From the NCBI RefSeq assembly GCF_012927645.1, contig NZ_JABBMT010000004.1:124001-188000 (forward strand): a stretch of 64,000 bases of DNA, given 5' to 3'. The notes beneath the pieces are model-generated. The model was not told the DNA's origin, made no database searches, and saw only the letters and a program-made list of their open reading frames with translations. Each line of letters opens with the position of its first letter. Position 1 is the first letter of the stretch. The stretch is from Pseudoalteromonas arctica (lineage in GTDB: Bacteria > Pseudomonadota > Gammaproteobacteria > Enterobacterales > Alteromonadaceae). Both the position numbers and the translations under genes were made by a program. Positions 9,238 to 19,979 of the stretch are shown one piece after another.

Positions 9238-10043
9238 CAGATAAAGTACATTTAGGACACCGCGCCCGCAAACGTTTTGGGCAAAACTTTTTATGTGATG
9301 AGATGATCATCGATAAAATCGTCACTGCGATTGATCCTAAACCTGAAGATAATTTAGTTGAAATCGGTCCCGGTCTCGGTGCTATCACTGAACCAGTAAG
9401 TGAATTAAGTGGCCATTTAACCGTGGTTGAGCTAGATAAAGATTTAGCTCAACGTTTAACTGAACACCCGCTCTTAGGGCCAAAGCTTACTGTGCATCAA
9501 GGTGATGCAATGAAATTTGATTTTTCAAGTTTGCTTAAAGCTAACCACAACAAACTAAAAGTGTTTGGTAATTTACCGTATAATATTTCGACACCATTGC
9601 TGTTCCATTTATTCGAGTTTGCCGACAACATTGAGCATATGCATTTTATGCTACAAAAAGAAGTAGTGAAACGCATGGTGGCAGGGCCTGGCAGTAAAAC
9701 ATTTGGTCGCTTGAGCGTAATGACCCAGTATTACTGCAATGCCATGCCAGTTATTGAAGTGCCGCCAGAGTGCTTTAAACCAGCACCGAAAGTTGATTCA
9801 GCCGTTATTCGTTTAATACCGAAAAAACCCGAACAACGTACAGCAAAAAGCACTAAAATTCTTAATACAGTATGTTTAGAAGCCTTTAACCAACGCCGTA
9901 AAACATTACGTAATAGCTTAGCTAATTTACTCACCGCAGAAGAGTTAACAAGCATAGGCATTGATATTACTTTGCGTGCTGAAAGCCTTTCGTTACAACA
10001 ATTTATTGATATAGCTAATTGGATTTATGACAACAAGCAGTAA
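9234..10043 (+). CDS. rsmA: 16S rRNA dimethyladenosine transferase RsmA (KsgA)
   Basis: SAM-dependent methyltransferase that dimethylates A1518 and A1519 in 16S rRNA late in small-subunit assembly. The SAM-binding motif [11 protein letters not shown], the catalytic NLPYNIS motif and the C-terminal [10 protein letters not shown] segment are all seen. The length is 269 aa. The gene overlaps pdxA by four bases at its start and apaG by 17 bases at its end, so the translation of the three is probably coupled. Confidence 0.96.
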   Translation: MTDKVHLGHRARKRFGQNFLCDEMIIDKIVTAIDPKPEDNLVEIGPGLGAITEPVSELSGHLTVVELDKDLAQRLTEHPLLGPKLTVHQGDAMKFDFSSLLKANHNKLKVFGNLPYNISTPLLFHLFEFADNIEHMHFMLQKEVVKRMVAGPGSKTFGRLSVMTQYYCNAMPVIEVPPECFKPAPKVDSAVIRLIPKKPEQRTAKSTKILNTVCLEAFNQRRKTLRNSLANLLTAEELTSIGIDITLRAESLSLQQFIDIANWIYDNKQ

Positions 10044-10416
10044 TTTAGGTTCACCCATTAAAGTATCGGTAGAAACATTTTACGTTGAGGGGCAATCACA
10101 ACCTGAACTCGACAAATATGTATTTGCCTATTCAATAACTATTAAAAATCACAGCTTATGCAGTGCTAAGTTAATTAGTCGTTACTGGCTGATCACTGAT
10201 GCAAATGGTAAAGAGGTCGAAGTACAAGGTGAAGGCGTGGTTGGTGAAAAGCCAACTATTGGCCCTGGTGAAAGCTATAAGTACACCAGTGGTGCAGTGC
10301 TAGATACTCCCGTAGGAACGATGCAAGGTTATTACACCTTAAAGAATGAGTTCGGTACAGAGTTTGATGCGCCCATTCATGTTTTTCGCTTATCACAGCC
10401 TAATATTTTACATTAA
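10027..10416 (+). CDS. apaG: ApaG (DUF525) protein
   Basis: Small cytoplasmic beta-sandwich protein of the ApaG/DUF525 family (129 aa, typical size). It contains the family pattern ENE-like [13 protein letters not shown], the [17 protein letters not shown] loop and YTSGA. In E. coli the gene sits in the same place, between rsmA and apaH; its molecular function is not settled, though it is linked to cobalt/magnesium phenotypes and diadenosine tetraphosphate metabolism. The ATG lies inside the end of rsmA. Confidence 0.93.
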   Translation: MTTSSNLGSPIKVSVETFYVEGQSQPELDKYVFAYSITIKNHSLCSAKLISRYWLITDANGKEVEVQGEGVVGEKPTIGPGESYKYTSGAVLDTPVGTMQGYYTLKNEFGTEFDAPIHVFRLSQPNILH

Positions 10417-10419
10417 ATA

Positions 10420-11235
10420 ATGGCAAATTACGCAATAGGTGATCTACAAGGTTGTTATAAAGAATTTCAAGCTTTGTTGCTGCAAGTTGACTTCAACCCA
10501 AGCAAAGATCACCTTTATTTAGTGGGCGATATTGTCGCTCGCGGCCCCGACTCACTTGCCTGTCTAGATTATATATATACGTATCAAGATAGCATCACCG
10601 TCACCTTAGGTAATCATGATTTACACCTAATTGCCAATTATATGTTAGATAAGCCTGCAAATCCGAAAGATAAACTTTCAGCCTTACTAGCTTCTGATAA
10701 ATTACCCGCTTATATCGACCTGCTAAAACAACAGCCACTTGCGTTATGGTTGCAACAAGAACAAGTATTTATTAGTCATGCAGGCCTCAACCCAGCCTGG
10801 TCTATTAAACAGGCTTTGCAGTATGCTGAATGTGCGCAAAACTGTTATCGAGGCCCCGATGCACGTGACTATTTCAAGCATATGTATGATCAACACCCAA
10901 CCACTTGGAATGAGCAACTTACTGACTTTGAGAAATTTCGTTATATTGTAAATTACTTTACACGCATGCGTTTTTTAACTCTTGATGAGCAGCTAGAACT
11001 CACTTTTAAAGGTGGCATTACTGACTCTAATGCAATGATCCCATGGTTTAAGCACTCACGCTTTACCACCTTTAAAAAACATATTGTTTTTGGCCATTGG
11101 GCTGCGCTTGGAGGCATCACTAATCAAGCAAATATCCATGCTTTGGATACAGGCTGCGTCTGGGGAGGAGCAATGACCTTGCTAGAATTAAAAAACAAAC
11201 AACTATTCAGTACAAATTCAGTCAATTCTATCTAA
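10420..11235 (+). CDS. apaH: symmetrical diadenosine tetraphosphatase ApaH
   Basis: Metallophosphatase that hydrolyses Ap4A symmetrically to two ADP. It also removes Np4 caps from RNA in E. coli. The metal-binding motifs GDLQGC, GDIVARGPDS and GNHDLHL are in order within the first 75 residues, and FGHWAALGG near the C-terminus supplies another metal ligand. The length is 271 aa. It starts three bases after apaG and closes the operon. About 130 bases without a clear terminator follow before the chemoreceptor gene. Confidence 0.95.
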   Translation: MANYAIGDLQGCYKEFQALLLQVDFNPSKDHLYLVGDIVARGPDSLACLDYIYTYQDSITVTLGNHDLHLIANYMLDKPANPKDKLSALLASDKLPAYIDLLKQQPLALWLQQEQVFISHAGLNPAWSIKQALQYAECAQNCYRGPDARDYFKHMYDQHPTTWNEQLTDFEKFRYIVNYFTRMRFLTLDEQLELTFKGGITDSNAMIPWFKHSRFTTFKKHIVFGHWAALGGITNQANIHALDTGCVWGGAMTLLELKNKQLFSTNSVNSI

Positions 11236-11307
11236 ATAACCTGAAAAAAAACTCATCATCTGATAGATTTAAAGTTATAAATGTTAAAAGTAATTAAATT
11301 TAATTAC

Positions 11308-11334
11308 TTAACTTATCCGCAATAAAGCCGATAA
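11308..11334 (+). promoter_or_regulatory. sigma-28 (FliA)-type promoter for the chemoreceptor gene
   Basis: A perfect GCCGATAA -10 element lies at 11327-11334. Eleven bases upstream is TTAACTTA (11308-11315), which matches five of eight positions of the sigma-28 -35 consensus TAAAGTTT. The -10 ends 34 bases before the ATG of the methyl-accepting chemotaxis protein. Chemoreceptor genes are classical FliA targets, so the motif and the gene function agree. Confidence 0.7.
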
Positions 11335-11368
11335 AGTCTAATTACTACTCTCTTTATGGAATTTTTAT

Positions 11369-13384
11369 ATGAACTTAACTGTCAGCCAGCGTATTTGGGG
11401 GGGTTTTATTTGTATCACCTTATTACTTCTTTTAATTGGGGGCAATTCACTGTTCAGAATCGCAAATATTAATAATTCAGCGCAGCAAGTAAATCAATTA
11501 TCATTGCCTGCACTGGAGCAAAGTTCTGAACTTCAGGTTGAGTTTATCTTAATGAGTAAAGCTGCCCAAGCAAGCTTTTATACCACTTCAGCTGCAGAGC
11601 TTGCGCCAATTGAAAAATCAGTATTCGAACAAAAACAAAGCTTTGATAAATCTTACTCGCAATTACGACAAGTTGTTAGTAACAATGCTCAACTAAATCA
11701 AAGTAGTCAAAGCGTTGAACAAACTTACAAAATTTTTATTAAATTAGTAGAAGATTTATTAAAAGATAAAAAAACTCAATTAGAGCTCAATAAATCATTA
11801 CGAGCGCAGTTAGAAACGATTGAGCTTGCTGCGGAAGATGCTAATTCTGTAGTTTTAGATATTATCGATATTGATGGTTTAGAAAACAGTGATAGCAGAG
11901 CCTATCAAGCGGCTAATAAATTAGAAAATAATTTTTTATCTTTGGTTACTAACAGCACTGACATGCTGACCGTTAAAACCCAAAACACCTTAGATATCGT
12001 TAAAAATGAGCAACTTTATTATTTAGAAGAGGTTGAGCGTAGTTTAAAGCTACTCAAACCAGCTGTTGAAGCCACAGAGCCTGGTTTATATAATGATCTA
12101 AACAACTACTTTGTTTCTCTTCGCGATAATATTCTCGGCAACAATAGTATTTCAGTAAACAAAAAGCGTTTAATTGATGTCATCGCAATGACAGAAACAG
12201 AACTTACTGAGGCAGAGCAAGCTACAGCAACTGCGCTAAAACAACTCAATGAGTTAGTTGCTCAAGCCAGCAACGTTGCTTTTGAATTACAAAAAGAGGT
12301 TAGGATCGACGTCGACTCAGCCAACTTATGGACTTGGGTTGGTATGATCAGCGCCACCTTGCTAGCTATAATCGTAGCTTATATAACGGTTAATCGCATT
12401 ACAAAACCACTGGCAGAAGTTAACCGTGTTCTTGATATTGTTGCCAGTGGCGACATGACACAACGTCTTGACGATACAGCTAAAGATGAATTCGGTGAGC
12501 TATCGCGTAGCTGTAATACACTTATCGCCAGTTTACGCAGCTTGATCCAAGGCATTATATCTCGCTCCACCCAACTCGCTGCGGCCTCAGAAGAAACTTC
12601 TGCTATTACCGGTGAATCAAGCCAAGCAATTCGTGATCAACAAGCGCAGGTAGAACAAGCTGCAACAGCGACAACGCAAATGAGCAGTACCTCACAAACA
12701 GTAAGCAATAGCGCACAACAGGCACTTAAAGAAATCAAAAATGCCGATAAAGAAGCTGAGCGTGTTAAGGGGATTTCTAGCCATAATAAATCAACCATTG
12801 AGCAGCTAGCTCGTGAAGTTGAGTCAGCCTCATTAGTCATTAATAAGCTCCATCAAGATAGCGCCTCAATAGGTAGTATTCTTGATGTTATTCGCGGTAT
12901 CGCAGATCAAACTAACTTACTAGCACTTAATGCAGCAATTGAAGCAGCACGTGCCGGTGAACAAGGCCGTGGTTTTGCTGTTGTTGCTGATGAAGTGCGT
13001 TCATTGGCTAGTAAAACACAAGCCTCAACGCAAGAAATTCAAGCCATGATCGAATCATTGCAAACAGGCGCAGAAGCAGCCGTAACGGCGATGTCGAAAG
13101 GTAAACAACAAGCAGACTCCTGTGTTGAACAATCAGACCAAGCCAATGCCGCGCTGGATTCAATCACCGCAGCCGTTGCTTTAGCCCATGATGTAAGTGA
13201 AGAAATATCAACCGCAGCACAAGAGCAACAACAAGTATCGCAAGAGATCAGCGAACGCCTTGAGTCAATTGTAGCGATTGCAGAACAAACGGCTGAAGGG
13301 GCAAATCAAACCAATATCTCCAGCTCAGAAGTGGCAAAACTCGCTGAAGAGTTACGCTTATCTGTGGATGAGTTTAAAGTCTAG
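11369..13384 (+). CDS. methyl-accepting chemotaxis protein
   Basis: Inner-membrane chemoreceptor that signals to CheA/CheW and the flagellar motor. A first membrane segment lies at about residues 10-30 and a second at about 315-335. Between them is a helical periplasmic sensor domain of about 280 residues with no class I found. A HAMP domain follows ([14 protein letters not shown]), then the long cytoplasmic coiled coil with the highly conserved signalling hairpin tip [20 protein letters not shown]. No C-terminal CheR/CheB pentapeptide is evident. The ligand cannot be predicted. Expression is probably with the flagellar regulon, because a sigma-28-like promoter precedes the gene. Confidence 0.95.
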   Translation: MNLTVSQRIWGGFICITLLLLLIGGNSLFRIANINNSAQQVNQLSLPALEQSSELQVEFILMSKAAQASFYTTSAAELAPIEKSVFEQKQSFDKSYSQLRQVVSNNAQLNQSSQSVEQTYKIFIKLVEDLLKDKKTQLELNKSLRAQLETIELAAEDANSVVLDIIDIDGLENSDSRAYQAANKLENNFLSLVTNSTDMLTVKTQNTLDIVKNEQLYYLEEVERSLKLLKPAVEATEPGLYNDLNNYFVSLRDNILGNNSISVNKKRLIDVIAMTETELTEAEQATATALKQLNELVAQASNVAFELQKEVRIDVDSANLWTWVGMISATLLAIIVAYITVNRITKPLAEVNRVLDIVASGDMTQRLDDTAKDEFGELSRSCNTLIASLRSLIQGIISRSTQLAAASEETSAITGESSQAIRDQQAQVEQAATATTQMSSTSQTVSNSAQQALKEIKNADKEAERVKGISSHNKSTIEQLAREVESASLVINKLHQDSASIGSILDVIRGIADQTNLLALNAAIEAARAGEQGRGFAVVADEVRSLASKTQASTQEIQAMIESLQTGAEAAVTAMSKGKQQADSCVEQSDQANAALDSITAAVALAHDVSEEISTAAQEQQQVSQEISERLESIVAIAEQTAEGANQTNISSSEVAKLAEELRLSVDEFKV

Positions 13385-13403
13385 GGTAAAGCAAATTCAA
13401 ATA

Positions 13404-13439
13404 AAAAGCCGAACTTCACATTCATAAAGTTCGGCTTTT
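13404..13439. terminator. bidirectional intrinsic terminator between the chemoreceptor and gltX
   Basis: AAAAGCCGAACTT (13404-13416) pairs perfectly with AAGTTCGGCTTTT (13427-13439). A/T tracts on both sides let it serve the converging chemoreceptor and gltX transcripts. Confidence 0.9.
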
Positions 13440-13471
13440 AATGATCTTCAAGCTTAGCTAGATTACTTTAC

Positions 13472-14956
13472 CTATGCAGCAGGATACTCACGATACGCAC
13501 GCTCAATATTCTTCGCTTGCTTTTTAGAGATACCTAAATGCGCAAGTGCTACACGTAAACGTGCGCGCGATAGGTCTGAACCTAATATTTCCATTGCATC
13601 AAGTACTGATGTTGAAGATGTTTTGCCAGTAATAGCGACAAATATCGGCTCTAAAAAGTCTTTAATCTTCAGCTCATGGAAAGTAGACACCGCTTTAGCT
13701 ATAGCAAATATTGCTGATTTTTCCCAGCTTCGTAAGCCTTCAAGCTGCCAGATAAAGAACTGTAAAGCTTGGCGAATTACATCTTCATTAGCTTTACCAG
13801 CGGTCAGTAACGCTGGGTCGTAAGTTGGAATACCAGCGACAAAATGACCGGCTAAATCAACCATATCTGATAGGGTATTAATACGAGCTTTCGCCTCTGG
13901 TAATACTTTAGCAAGCATTGCACCATTAAACTTCCAATCAACAAAACGCTGCACCAGCTCTGCATCTGTCAGGTTTTCACGGATCCACATACCGTTTAAC
14001 CAGCTTAGCTTATCAACGTCAAATACCGGGCCACCCAGTGATACTCGTTTCATATCAAAATGTTCAATCATTTCAGCAAGCGTGAACTTTTCACGCTCAT
14101 CCGGCATTGACCAGCCCATACGTCCAAGGTAGTTAAGTACCGCTTCAGGTAAGTAACCCATTTCTTTATAGTAATTAATGGAAGTTGGATTTTTACGCTT
14201 AGAAAGCTTTGACTTATCTGGATTACGTAATAGTGGTAAGTGACCAAGCACCGGCGCTTGCCAACCAAAATCTTCATATAATTTTAGCAGCTTAGGCGCA
14301 GAGTTGATCCACTCCTCACCACGAAAAATATGGCTAATTTCCATGTGGTGGTCATCAACCACGTTAGCTAAAAAGTAAGTTGGGAAACCATCGGCTTTAA
14401 GTAACACTTGCATATCAACGTTTTCCCACGGGATCTCAATTTCGCCACGTAAGTAATCGTTAAACTTAAATGTGCCTTCAGCTGGAATATTCATGCGAAT
14501 AACATAAGGCTTACCGGCAGCTAAATTGGCTTTAATTACGTCATCAGTAAGGTTTAAACCACGACCATCGTATTTAGGACGCAGCCCTTCAGCCATTTGC
14601 TCTTCACGCATTTGCTCCAACTCTTCGCTGGTTGCAAAACAATAAAATGCTTTGCCATCATCAACTAACTGATGTGCATATTTTTTATATAAATCGCTAC
14701 GCTCTGATTGACGATAAGGACCAAACTCACCACCGACATCAGGACCATGATCCCATTCAAGCCCTAACCAACGAAGACTATCCATAATCGCTTGTTCTGA
14801 TTCTGAAGTGCTACGTACTTGGTCTGTGTCTTCAATACGAAGTACAAATTCGCCACCTTGCTGCTTAGCAAAACAGTAATTAAATAAGGCGATATAAGCG
14901 GTACCAAGATGCGGGTCACCCGTTGGTGACGGCGCAACACGTGTACGAATTGTCAT
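13472..14956 (-). CDS. gltX: glutamyl-tRNA synthetase
   Basis: Class I aminoacyl-tRNA synthetase that charges tRNA-Glu. It has the N-terminal [14 protein letters not shown] (HIGH-equivalent), [12 protein letters not shown] and the KLSKRKN (KMSKS-equivalent) motifs. The sequence pattern after the Rossmann start ([30 protein letters not shown]) is that of the 494-residue Pseudomonas aeruginosa-type GltX rather than the shorter E. coli enzyme. I take the ATG at 14956 (494 aa) rather than the TTG at 14974, because an AAAGAG Shine-Dalgarno sequence fits it and the family begins with [13 protein letters not shown]. The convergent terminator described above ends the transcript. Confidence 0.95.
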   Translation of the reverse strand: MTIRTRVAPSPTGDPHLGTAYIALFNYCFAKQQGGEFVLRIEDTDQVRSTSESEQAIMDSLRWLGLEWDHGPDVGGEFGPYRQSERSDLYKKYAHQLVDDGKAFYCFATSEELEQMREEQMAEGLRPKYDGRGLNLTDDVIKANLAAGKPYVIRMNIPAEGTFKFNDYLRGEIEIPWENVDMQVLLKADGFPTYFLANVVDDHHMEISHIFRGEEWINSAPKLLKLYEDFGWQAPVLGHLPLLRNPDKSKLSKRKNPTSINYYKEMGYLPEAVLNYLGRMGWSMPDEREKFTLAEMIEHFDMKRVSLGGPVFDVDKLSWLNGMWIRENLTDAELVQRFVDWKFNGAMLAKVLPEAKARINTLSDMVDLAGHFVAGIPTYDPALLTAGKANEDVIRQALQFFIWQLEGLRSWEKSAIFAIAKAVSTFHELKIKDFLEPIFVAITGKTSSTSVLDAMEILGSDLSRARLRVALAHLGISKKQAKNIERAYREYPAA

Positions 14957-15031
14957 GGTTATGTTCTCTTTCAATGGACAATAAAATATGCGCTAAATGC
15001 TAACATAGCAAATGCGCTTGAAAAATGAATA

Positions 15032-15391
15032 TTAAGCTGCAACTTTATTTAAGTAAGCAATGATATCGTTTGATTCATATAACCAAATGACTTGGTTATC
15101 TTTTTCGATACGTAAACACGGTACTTTTATTTTTCCGCCTTGTTCGAGCAATTCTTGACGATACTGTTCATTACTTTTCGCGTCACGCGTTTCAACTTTT
15201 AACCCTTCGCGTTTAATTGCACGGCGTACTTTGACGCAGAATGGGCAAGCTTTGAATTGATATAATTTAAATTGCGCAGTGAGTTGATCAAGCTGAGCTT
15301 GCTCTCCCGCAGGACGTTTTTTACTACGTGGTGTAAAAACAAAATCAAAAAATAAGATCAAACTACCTAATAACCAACGAACTAATTTCAT
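15032..15391 (-). CDS. membrane-anchored glutaredoxin-like protein
   Basis: The first 25 residues contain a hydrophobic segment (LVRWLLGSLILFFDFVF) that probably anchors the protein in the inner membrane. The remaining ~75 residues form a glutaredoxin/GST-N-terminal thioredoxin fold with a CPFC redox motif at about residue 53 and the cis-Pro motif VPCLRI. YESNDIIAYL is the glutathione-binding end of the fold. The role is probably thiol-disulfide exchange or glutathione-dependent reduction; the partner is unknown. ATG 15391 is preferred over TTG 15394 because AGGA lies eight bases upstream. Confidence 0.85.
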   Translation of the reverse strand: MKLVRWLLGSLILFFDFVFTPRSKKRPAGEQAQLDQLTAQFKLYQFKACPFCVKVRRAIKREGLKVETRDAKSNEQYRQELLEQGGKIKVPCLRIEKDNQVIWLYESNDIIAYLNKVAA

Positions 15392-15458
15392 CAACTGAGT
15401 CCTGTTTACAACAATTTAAGGGCACAGATTTTAGCACAAAATCCAGTAGTTTGATAAT

Positions 15459-16562
15459 CTAAAACAACACCAAATCATCTCGATGGATCACTTCACTACC
15501 GCAATCAAAAGCGAGTAACTTTGTGATTTCACTTGAATGACAACCTTTAATGGTATCGATTTCAGCTTGACTAAAACGTACTAACCCACGGGCAACTAAT
15601 TGCTGATCACTGGTGACTAAATCAATCAAATCGCCACGTTCGAACTGACCATATACACCGCGTACACCTTTAGCTAATAAACTAGCGCCCTGTTGCTGTA
15701 AAGCGTTTACAGCGCCATCATCAATCACTATTTGGCCACTACTTTTAGGTCCAGCTAACAGCCATTTTTTACGACCATCTCTGGGGGCGGTAAGCTTCAC
15801 AAAACGAGTGCCTGGTAACTGTTCGCTCATACAATTAAGGATCACATTTTCACCAGCACCTTTGGCAATAATGACCTCAACCCCAGCTCGTCGAGCAATG
15901 TCTGCCGCCTGTAACTTCGTTGCCATGCCACCAGTGCCTAAACTAGTTCCACTACCACCAGCAAGCTGGCGTAACTCATCATTAATATGTGCCACTTCGT
16001 CAATTAATTGCGCATTAACATCAGTACGTGGATCACTGGTAAATAGGCCTTCTTGATCTGTTAGTAATAATAATTTGTCAGCATTAGCTAATATAGCGAC
16101 CAGTGCTGAGAGATTGTCGTTATCACCCACTTTAATTTCAGCAGTCGCAACGGCGTCATTTTCATTAATTATCGGCACCACGTCATAACTTAATAATGTA
16201 GTTAAAGTATCGCGGGCATTGAGGTAGCGTTCTCGGTCATCAACATCCGCACGAGTCAGTAGCATTTGCCCTACATTCACACTATATAAAGCAAATAAAC
16301 TTTGCCATGTATGTATTAGTTGACCTTGGCCAATTGCAGCAAGCATTTGTTTATCAATTAATGAACGACCACAGGGTTTTAATAATTGCTCTCGACCCGC
16401 AGCCACCGCGCCACTTGAGACAAGAATGACTTGATGACCTTGTTTTTTTAGTTCACAACATTGGCGAACTAATTCTACCATGTGCGCTTTGTCGAGTTTA
16501 TCGGTGCCACCAGTAAGTACGCTCGTACCTAGTTTTACCACTATTACCTGTGCCCTTTGCAT
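15459..16562 (-). CDS. proB: glutamate 5-kinase ProB
   Basis: First enzyme of proline biosynthesis, phosphorylating glutamate at the gamma-carboxyl. The amino-acid kinase domain spans residues 1 to about 255, with the N-terminal [12 protein letters not shown] loop, VSSGAVAAG and the [17 protein letters not shown] signature. A C-terminal PUA domain follows (about 275-360). The length (367 aa) matches E. coli. Unlike in many bacteria, proA is not adjacent: downstream is the glutaredoxin-like gene and then gltX. Regulation by proline feedback is known for the family. Confidence 0.95.
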   Translation of the reverse strand: MQRAQVIVVKLGTSVLTGGTDKLDKAHMVELVRQCCELKKQGHQVILVSSGAVAAGREQLLKPCGRSLIDKQMLAAIGQGQLIHTWQSLFALYSVNVGQMLLTRADVDDRERYLNARDTLTTLLSYDVVPIINENDAVATAEIKVGDNDNLSALVAILANADKLLLLTDQEGLFTSDPRTDVNAQLIDEVAHINDELRQLAGGSGTSLGTGGMATKLQAADIARRAGVEVIIAKGAGENVILNCMSEQLPGTRFVKLTAPRDGRKKWLLAGPKSSGQIVIDDGAVNALQQQGASLLAKGVRGVYGQFERGDLIDLVTSDQQLVARGLVRFSQAEIDTIKGCHSSEITKLLAFDCGSEVIHRDDLVLF

Positions 16563-16643
16563 GCTTTTTACTACGGATCAAAAATGAAGAATTTATTTAT
16601 ACCATTTATCGGTTTTTGAACAAGTAAAAAATATTCATGCTAG

Positions 16644-17438
16644 GAGCATCTTTTACAAAAACCATATGATTTTTATGCCTGCTTGTACTTTTTGTTTGAA
16701 GACCATGCGATGGAATATACTTCGGCCTCGCAGGCGGGAGTTATTGTCTCGTGCTTACCTATTATTGTGGCATTATTAGCTTACTTTATTCTTAAAGAAT
16801 ACATTAGCAAAGCCATCGTATTAGGTTTTACTTTTTGTATTGGTGGCAGTATTTTACTCACTTTGCTATCGCCAACATCAGAGCAAGCTCCCAATCCATT
16901 TCTCGGTAACTTTTTAGAGCTAATGGCAATGGTCTGCGCTGCATTTTATACCATTTCCGTTAAACACTTAGTTGCCCGTTACTCACCGCTTACCCTCATT
17001 GCATTACAAGGCTTTAGTGGCAGTCTATTTTTTGCGCCATTTTTGCTGTTTATTGATTTTCCTAGTGAAAATCAGCACGATTTAACCGCCTTACTAAGCA
17101 TTTTCTATTTAGGTTCATGTGTGACCTTAGGCGGCTATGGCATGTACAACTATGCAATTAGTAAAGTGTCGGTGTTAACGGCTGCGGCTTATTCAAATTT
17201 AATTCCAATTTTTACGCTTATTTTATCGGCTATTATTTGGGGAGAGATCCTTACATTAGGGCAGTGGTTAAGTATTTTCGTGGTATTTATTGGCGTAATG
17301 ATAAGCCAACGTCATCAAGAGTTAGTTATCGATGTGAGTGACGAGGCTTTATCAGATGAAGCATTTGCTTCAGAGACTTTATCTGCTGAAACGAGTAAGC
17401 GTAACTCAGTACCAGACACCACTGAATTAAAAGGGTAA
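16644..17438 (+). pseudogene. 5'-truncated EamA (DMT) family transporter
   Basis: The readable protein resembles an EamA/RhaT-type drug/metabolite transporter but begins in the middle of the first EamA repeat (YFLFEDHAMEYTSASQAGVI). Full-length members have ten membrane helices and roughly 290-310 residues; here only about seven or eight helices and ~250 residues remain. The homologous reading continues upstream in frame from the TTG at 16683 to just after a TAG at 16641, with no ATG. The divergent proB gene starts at 16562, so no room remains for the lost ~60 codons. A short ATG frame at 16584 (MKNLFIPFIGF, then stop) may be a relic of the original start. Translation from ATG 16710 is conceivable. 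The 3' end overlaps the sortase gene by 124 bases. Confidence 0.65.
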
Positions 17439-17923
17439 CAGGTCAGTAAGTACAAACCATCTTGTGCTAAAAAATCATCTTGGGATTGATGAATAACATC
17501 AATCCCGCGCACTTGGTATTGTTCAATCACACCATTTTGAGTTTGCAAACTAAACTGCTCGCCTACTTTAACATCTTGTAAAAAAGCAAAATGGGTGTCG
17601 TTATGCCCTGCAATCAACACGCCACGCTCTGAGCCAAGTTCACCACTTGCTAAAAAGTGACTGGGCGCAAATGCTAAATTACGCCCACTGGCTCCCGCTA
17701 ATAGTGTTAATGTTTGCTTTTGGCTTGGCCAATTCAGTTGTGCAGTTACATAACTATCAGCATAAAACCAGGGTTTAACTTGTTGCTCTGGCGTTGTCAG
17801 TGCCACTTGCCAAGCCTGCTCTATAAGGCGTTGTGCCAGCCACGCTTTAGCTTGCATATAACTACCATGGCCAAGCAACGCCAAGCCAACCATCAACAAT
17901 ATAGCGCCAATCACTGTTTTCAT
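17315..17923 (-). CDS. class GN sortase (marine proteobacterial sortase)
   Basis: Membrane-anchored cysteine transpeptidase of the Gram-negative class GN (TIGR03784 type). It has an N-terminal membrane anchor (residues 4-22) and a sortase beta-barrel with catalytic His107 (AGHNDTHF), Cys162 (LLTCYPF) and Arg175 (GTELRLLV). It is expected to act on the C-terminal signal of the vWA protein encoded immediately upstream, whose TGA overlaps this ATG (ATGA). ATG 17923 is chosen over the longest frame for that reason; it gives 202 aa. The last ~20 residues (S/A-rich) lie in the region overlapping the truncated EamA gene and are probably not part of the fold. Confidence 0.92.
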   Translation of the reverse strand: MKTVIGAILLMVGLALLGHGSYMQAKAWLAQRLIEQAWQVALTTPEQQVKPWFYADSYVTAQLNWPSQKQTLTLLAGASGRNLAFAPSHFLASGELGSERGVLIAGHNDTHFAFLQDVKVGEQFSLQTQNGVIEQYQVRGIDVIHQSQDDFLAQDGLYLLTCYPFNSVVSGTELRLLVSADKVSEANASSDKASSLTSITNS

Positions 17924-19941
17924 TTTTTCACTCTCAACACTGCAAATCCAGCCAACAGCATGCAACCGAGTAAAATATGTAGTCTGCTTTGCCCATCAGT
18001 TTGTGGCAAATTCATTGCTAGTCCTTGAGGTCGTTGATTAGCCACTTGCACATTATGCTCAGCAATAGTGCTCGATGGTGTCTGTTCAATCGCGATAAAG
18101 GCGGTAAACGGACTAAGTAATTGATGCTCAAGTGCTAGACTCTCAACCTGTGCTTTAACCTGCTCTTGCTCGTTATAAAGTAATAATGATTTAATTTTTT
18201 GCCGTGCCCACAGCCTTGCAATTCCATGAGCCGGTCGCCCTTGTTGTGTATTTAACTTTATCGACAACGGTCCTTGCGCCGTTTGCCCCGCTAAAGTGAC
18301 GCCGGCATTATTCTCAAGCTTTATAGCAACCATTACCGGCTCTGAAAAATACAGGTCGGGTAACGGCGATGGCCAATATTCAAGCGCTTGGTTTGCCAAA
18401 TCGCTGCTAAGCGCAAGTTGAGTAATTGCAGGGTGAGCTAACTTATCAAACAGTTGCTGCATTTTTGGTTGCACGTCACTACTGCTGCCAATATAAGTAA
18501 AAGTACCACGGCCAATATCTGCAGCTCGACGCATAAAGTAGCTATTAGGCGCACTACCGATACCAATCGTAAACAAACGACTATCACCCAGTTGCGCACT
18601 AATATGTTTAAACAATGCATCTTCATTACTGACACTGCCATCGGTTAAAAATACCACTTGACGCACATAACCCAGATGCTCACGAGCATCTAGCACGTCA
18701 TCTAATGCCCTTTTAATATCAGTGCCGCCATCAGCTTGTAAATTATATACAAAGCGCTCAGCACGGCGTAAATTAAAATCATTAGCTGGCACAGGTTTAT
18801 CGCTCATAGGCATAATTTGATCGTCAAAGCCGACTATATTAAAGCTGTCGTTACTATCAAGTAACGATAACGCATAATGAAGTGCGCTTTTGGCTTGCTC
18901 CATTGACTGTCCGTGCATAGAGCCCGAGGTGTCGACTACAAAAATCATTTCTCTTGCTAGACGCTGTGTCTGCGTAAAATGATCATCCGGCGGCAGTAAC
19001 ATTAATAATCCATAACGCTCACCATTATTGAGCTGCTCAGTAAAAAACGCGGCTTGCGCTTGCTCTTTTTGCAGCGGTTTAAACTCCAGTAAAAAATCAC
19101 GATTCACGGCACGTTGTTCATTTAAAGTAACTTGATACTGACCAAATGCCAGATTTTCGGTATTAATACGATGATATTTAGACTGAATATCCACCAGCTC
19201 TAGGCCAACATCAATATTGATCGTTAAATTAAACTCGCCTTGAACCGAGTCTGCATTTTTAGTGGCCATGTAAATCGGTGCTATCCAACCCGTGGCAGCA
19301 ATACCAGCTGATAATAACTCATTATTCTGCGAGGCAATCATATCCTCTGCTGTTTCATTTAATACCCCATTAATCGGATGGTAACGCGGCGTTATCGTGG
19401 TTGGAAATCGCAGTGCAAATGTTCCACTGCGATAATCAATCACTTCTTGGTATTTCAGTTCTATTTGCACTTCTTCGCCAGGCCCGATGTTTGCCACATT
19501 AGTGACAAACATGTTCGAGCGCTGCTGACGCACCAAAGCGGCTTGTTTACCCGCTTGTTGCGCCTGTTGAAAACGCAGCTCGGCTTGTGCTTTTTTATCA
19601 ATTTCACCTTTGATCACCCGCTCACCAATGTGCATAGTCATGGCATGAACCGCACTTTCATCGGGCAGCGGAAAGACATAGCGAGCATTAACAGCAAACG
19701 GGTTTTCATTGCGATAATGTTGAGTTACCACAACATGGTTTATCAATCCGGTGACTGTCATTGCGGCATCACTTTTTAAGATAACGCCTGGTGCTACTGC
19801 TGCACCATTACTGTCGTACATTTTTAGCTCTGGCGATGTGTTGGCGTTACCCACACAGCTAACAAACGCAATGAAAGTAAAAAGGCTTCCCCGTAACCAT
19901 AAATGGCTACGAGTCAGCACTTTGCTTGGTTTACTCAACAT
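17920..19941 (-). CDS. marine proteobacterial sortase target protein (VIT + vWA domains)
   Basis: Exported surface protein and presumed sole substrate of the neighbouring sortase. It has a signal peptide (about residues 1-35) and an N-terminal VIT domain (about 40-170), like inter-alpha-trypsin inhibitor heavy chains. A von Willebrand factor A domain follows with an intact MIDAS start DTSGSMHGQS (about residue 340). The C-terminal sorting signal is LPQTDG (about 645-650), then a hydrophobic helix and a basic tail RVKK. The ATG at 19941 is preceded by AAGGGAG. Family TIGR03788 proteins have this layout. The likely role is metal-dependent adhesion or surface assembly; the ligand is unknown. Confidence 0.92.
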   Translation of the reverse strand: MLSKPSKVLTRSHLWLRGSLFTFIAFVSCVGNANTSPELKMYDSNGAAVAPGVILKSDAAMTVTGLINHVVVTQHYRNENPFAVNARYVFPLPDESAVHAMTMHIGERVIKGEIDKKAQAELRFQQAQQAGKQAALVRQQRSNMFVTNVANIGPGEEVQIELKYQEVIDYRSGTFALRFPTTITPRYHPINGVLNETAEDMIASQNNELLSAGIAATGWIAPIYMATKNADSVQGEFNLTINIDVGLELVDIQSKYHRINTENLAFGQYQVTLNEQRAVNRDFLLEFKPLQKEQAQAAFFTEQLNNGERYGLLMLLPPDDHFTQTQRLAREMIFVVDTSGSMHGQSMEQAKSALHYALSLLDSNDSFNIVGFDDQIMPMSDKPVPANDFNLRRAERFVYNLQADGGTDIKRALDDVLDAREHLGYVRQVVFLTDGSVSNEDALFKHISAQLGDSRLFTIGIGSAPNSYFMRRAADIGRGTFTYIGSSSDVQPKMQQLFDKLAHPAITQLALSSDLANQALEYWPSPLPDLYFSEPVMVAIKLENNAGVTLAGQTAQGPLSIKLNTQQGRPAHGIARLWARQKIKSLLLYNEQEQVKAQVESLALEHQLLSPFTAFIAIEQTPSSTIAEHNVQVANQRPQGLAMNLPQTDGQSRLHILLGCMLLAGFAVLRVKK

Positions 19942-19979
19942 AAAAATCACTCCCTTGGCGGCTACTGGCAAAATGGCGA

